8,342 nucleotides of DNA from the NCBI GenBank assembly GCA_030765665.1, contig JAVCCD010000132.1, positions 1-8,342 on the forward strand, written 5' to 3'. How positions within the stretch are numbered: position 1 is the first letter of the stretch; each line of letters opens with the position of its first letter. The DNA is from Candidatus Tenebribacter mawsonii (GTDB lineage Bacteria > Cloacimonadota > Cloacimonadia > Cloacimonadales > TCS61). Of this stretch, positions 6,725-8,342 are shown piece after piece. The notes under the pieces were generated by a model. That model saw nothing but the letters and a program-made list of their open reading frames with translations. It had not been told where the DNA came from and searched no databases. A program made the translations under genes and the position numbers.

Positions 6725-7972
6725 ATGGGACTTCTAAATGACATTTGGAAAACGTATATCAGCATTGCACCATATCTGTTTCTGGGATTAGTCTTTGCAG
6801 GTTTATTGCACGTTGTTTTCAAAAAAGATTTTGTAGCTAAGCATTTGGGAAAAAGTAATTTTTTCTCAGTAATAAAAGCTGCAATTCTAGGAGTCCCACT
6901 TCCACTTTGTTCCTGTGGTGTTATTCCAACCGCACTTTTTTTAAGAAAGAAGAAAGCTTCGAAAGGGGCGACACTTTCATTCTTGATTTCAACTCCACAA
7001 ACGGGTGTAGACAGCATTATTGCCACTTATGGGATGATGGGTCCTGTCTTTGCAATATTCCGTCCACTCGCAGCTTTTGTTACAGGAATAGTTGGTGGAC
7101 TTGTAACTAATTTTGTAGAGAGAAAAGATGAACCTGATAATATGGATGTTGTTGAAGAATTTGAATGTGATACTTGTGAAATTGAAGATCCTCATACTCA
7201 CACAGTTTTAGAGCGAGTAACTTCTGGATTCAAATATGCTTTTGTTGATTTTCTGGATGATATTACAATTCAATTAATTATAGGTATAATTATCGCCGGA
7301 TTTATCTCATTTATAATACCAGATAATTTTTTCGCAGATTTTGGTGGTGACGGATTTGTTGGTATGTTGATAATGATAGCCGTTGGAATTCCGCTTTATG
7401 TATGCGCAACAGCTTCTATTCCAATTGCTGTTTCACTTATTTTGAAAGGTATTTCCCCAGGTGCCGCTTTTGTATTTCTTGTAGTTGGACCCGCAACAAA
7501 TGCTGCCACAATAGCTCTTATAAGTAGAGCATTAGGAAAGAAACTAATAGCAATTTACCTCATAGTTATTTCTGTATTTGCCCTACTGGGTGGATCTCTT
7601 CTAAACTATATATTTGATATTGTTGGAAAGCCTGATATGATGATGATGAATCACCATTCTGATGTCTCCCTATTTTCTAAAACACTCATCGCTGTGTTTT
7701 CTGTTTTGATGATACTTTCAATAATTAGAAAGATCAGGAATAAATTTAAGAAACCAGAATTAGGAGATGAAATGCCGAATAAAACATTTTTAATAGAAGG
7801 TATGACCTGTAATCACTGTGCGGCAAATGTGAGAAATGCGATAACAGATATTGATGGTGTGAAGGGAGTTAAGGTAAACCTTGGACAGAAGAATGCTGTG
7901 GTCGATGGTGATTATAATTCTGACGAAGTTAAAGAAGCTATTGAAAAAGCAGGATATAAAGTGGTAGAATAG
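6725..7972 (+). CDS. SO_0444/ArsP-like metal efflux permease fused to a C-terminal heavy-metal-associated domain
   Basis: A 415-residue membrane protein of the DUF318 permease family (PF03773), resembling the SO_0444-type Cu/Zn exporters. About eight hydrophobic segments are visible. The first half contains the signature PLPLCSCGVIPTAL (58-71) with a Cys-Ser-Cys pair, and STPQTGVDS (89-97). The second half has IPLYVCATASIPIA (222-235) and GPATNAAT (255-262), a pseudo-repeat of the first. A loop at ~132-170 is acidic with CDTC (148-151) and HTH (157-159). A Met/His-rich MMMMNHH lies at 305-311. Residues ~353-415 form an HMA domain with GMTCNHC (359-365), likely in the cytoplasm, delivering Cu(I) to the membrane part. 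GAGGA (6716-6720) precedes the ATG by 4 nt. Its place in a CsoR operon supports copper export; zinc or arsenic species cannot be excluded. Confidence 0.88.
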   Translation: MGLLNDIWKTYISIAPYLFLGLVFAGLLHVVFKKDFVAKHLGKSNFFSVIKAAILGVPLPLCSCGVIPTALFLRKKKASKGATLSFLISTPQTGVDSIIATYGMMGPVFAIFRPLAAFVTGIVGGLVTNFVERKDEPDNMDVVEEFECDTCEIEDPHTHTVLERVTSGFKYAFVDFLDDITIQLIIGIIIAGFISFIIPDNFFADFGGDGFVGMLIMIAVGIPLYVCATASIPIAVSLILKGISPGAAFVFLVVGPATNAATIALISRALGKKLIAIYLIVISVFALLGGSLLNYIFDIVGKPDMMMMNHHSDVSLFSKTLIAVFSVLMILSIIRKIRNKFKKPELGDEMPNKTFLIEGMTCNHCAANVRNAITDIDGVKGVKVNLGQKNAVVDGDYNSDEVKEAIEKAGYKVVE

Positions 7973-8007
7973 ACGAATCCATTAAATAACCTATTAGCTG
8001 AGCTTGT

Positions 8008-8033
8008 GTCATCCTGAACTTGTCGAAGGACGA
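8008..8033. repeat. REP-like imperfect palindrome
   Basis: The core TCCTGAACTTGTCGAAGGA (8012-8030) is flanked so that TCATCCT (8009-8015) and AGGACGA (8027-8033) pair at six of seven positions around an 11-nt interior. I recall a very similar intergenic word, CCTTCGACAAGCTCAGG on the other strand, scattered through many environmental bacterial genomes. That recollection is unverified here. Confidence 0.55.
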
Positions 8034-8053
8034 AACATAATTAAATTCAACCA

Positions 8054-8084
8054 TTGCAAAGGTCAAAGACCATTTGCAAGGTCT
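8054..8084. repeat. Two mutually exclusive hairpins sharing one arm
   Basis: TTGCAAA-GGTC (8054-8064) can pair with GACC-A-TTTGCAA (8068-8079), giving an 11-bp stem with one bulged A and an AAA loop. Alternatively AGACC (8067-8071) pairs with GGTCT (8080-8084) around an 8-nt loop. The GACC segment is used in both, so only one hairpin can form at a time. Confidence 0.6.
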
Positions 8085-8153
8085 CACAAATCGGTAACCT
8101 TCCGGAATTTTAATCGTTAACTATTTCGTAATAACTTATGATTCAAAAACAAT

Positions 8154-8176
8154 AGTTGCCAACTGAAAAGGTAACT
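8154..8176. repeat. Short inverted repeats around AGTTGCCAACT
   Basis: AGTTG-C-CAACT (8154-8164) is an 11-nt palindrome with a single central base. The same left arm, AGTTGCC (8154-8160), can also pair with GGTAACT (8170-8176) through one G-U pair. These are weak structures, more likely remnants of a palindromic repeat than a functional site. Confidence 0.4.
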
Positions 8177-8211
8177 CCAAAATCTGTTTTGATTATAAGA
8201 GATGTTTTGTA

Positions 8212-8233
8212 GAACAGTCACTCTTGACTGTTC
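8212..8233. repeat. Perfect hairpin 1 of array (9-bp stem, 4-nt loop)
   Basis: GAACAGTCA (8212-8220) and TGACTGTTC (8225-8233) are exact inverse complements around CTCT. On the - strand the tip reads TCAAGAGTGA, nearly the same as the tip of the next hairpin on the + strand. No T-tract follows. Confidence 0.8.
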
Positions 8234-8234
8234 A

Positions 8235-8258
8235 TGCACGTTCAGGAGTGAACGTGCA
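8235..8258. repeat. Perfect hairpin 2 of array (10-bp stem, 4-nt loop)
   Basis: TGCACGTTCA (8235-8244) and TGAACGTGCA (8249-8258) are exact inverse complements around GGAG. It begins one base after hairpin 1 ends. Its tip TCAGGAGTGA matches the inverted tip of hairpin 1 at 9 of 10 bases. A minor palindrome CAACT-G-AGTTG (8257-8267) follows immediately. Confidence 0.8.
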
Positions 8259-8273
8259 ACTGAGTTGTTTTCT

Positions 8274-8298
8274 CGTTACGAAGTTGTACTTCGTAACG
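8274..8298. repeat. Perfect hairpin 3 of array (11-bp stem, 3-nt loop)
   Basis: CGTTACGAAGT (8274-8284) and ACTTCGTAACG (8288-8298) are exact inverse complements around TGT. This is the longest perfect stem in the window. The following bases TTATTG are not a convincing terminator tract. Confidence 0.8.
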
Positions 8299-8308
8299 TT
8301 ATTGTTCA

Positions 8309-8323
8309 GGAAGTTTAACTTCC
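8309..8323. repeat. Perfect hairpin 4 of array (6-bp stem, 3-nt loop)
   Basis: GGAAGT (8309-8314) and ACTTCC (8318-8323) pair around TTA. The tip AAGTTTAACTT matches AAGTTGTACTT of hairpin 3 at 9 of 11 bases, while the outer arms differ. Confidence 0.65.
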
Positions 8324-8342
8324 AAATCAATTGTGTTCCTAA

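Larger units (their letters stand above)
7973..8342. other. Gene-free tail rich in inverted repeats
   Basis: No reading frame on either strand looks like a gene in these 370 bases. No hairpin here is followed by a T-run, so no intrinsic terminator for the metal operon can be called. The region instead holds at least seven inverted repeats, listed individually. It may be a landing ground for short palindromic repeats between two genes, or part of a structured RNA. Confidence 0.7.

Noticed and set aside
6607..7026. Open frame of 139 codons on the - strand
   Set aside because: It lies opposite the cysteine-rich protein and permease genes, both well supported; the translation is rich in Phe/Lys runs from reversed coding sequence and shows no domain.
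8274..8300. Rho-independent terminator for the metal operon
   Set aside because: The stem is strong but is not followed by a T-run, and it sits about 300 bases after the permease stop.
8212..8323. CRISPR array or integron attC site
   Set aside because: No direct repeats with regular unique spacers, and no GTTRRRY/RYYYAAC core pair or nearby integrase; the units are individually palindromic with different arms.

Overview
The window reads as a piece of a low-GC, Gram-negative-type bacterial chromosome, with every gene on the + strand. The best lineage clue is the C-terminus of the first, partial gene. It carries a YPNPFNPTT-type secretion tail of the kind common in Cloacimonadota, Ignavibacteria, Marinimicrobia and other Bacteroidota/FCB-related phyla. 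Together with AT-rich coding, this makes a Cloacimonadota-like or neighbouring FCB candidate phylum my best guess. That is inference and was not tested against any database.

Left part (1-5837) is a tightly packed run of seven same-strand genes. In order they are: the end of a secreted multidomain protein, a YjjG/YfnB-type HAD nucleotidase, a complete PhnD-PhnC-PhnE ABC importer (binding lipoprotein, ATPase, permease) of the phosphonate/phosphite/phosphate family, a second HAD phosphatase of the beta-phosphoglucomutase-like subfamily, and a radical SAM protein whose SPASM-like cysteine region lies in front of the catalytic domain. Spacing runs from 4-nt ATGA overlaps (phnC/phnE, HAD/radical SAM) to gaps of 0, 13, 43 and 45 nt, so co-transcription is plausible. 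No C-P lyase, phosphonatase or phosphite dehydrogenase is visible, so the imported phosphorus compound cannot be named.

Middle part (5838-7972) is a self-contained metal-resistance module. A promoter overlaps a TACCC-N5-GGGTA palindrome typical of CsoR-family operators. It drives a CsoR repressor with the Cu(I)-type Cys-His-Cys ligand set, a small exported protein with 14 cysteines built on a repeated HVCT-x-ECK unit, and an SO_0444/ArsP-like permease with a C-terminal GMTCxxC heavy-metal-associated domain. The inferred circuit is as follows: excess Cu(I) releases CsoR, the permease expels metal collected by its HMA domain, and the cysteine-rich protein buffers metal outside the cytoplasm.

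Right tail (7973-8342) has no credible gene. It is packed with inverted repeats: a REP-like imperfect palindrome, two mutually exclusive hairpins, and then four consecutive perfect hairpins. These four fall into two pairs that share the tip of the hairpin but not the arms. This array and the cysteine-rich exported protein are the two least conventional things in the window.
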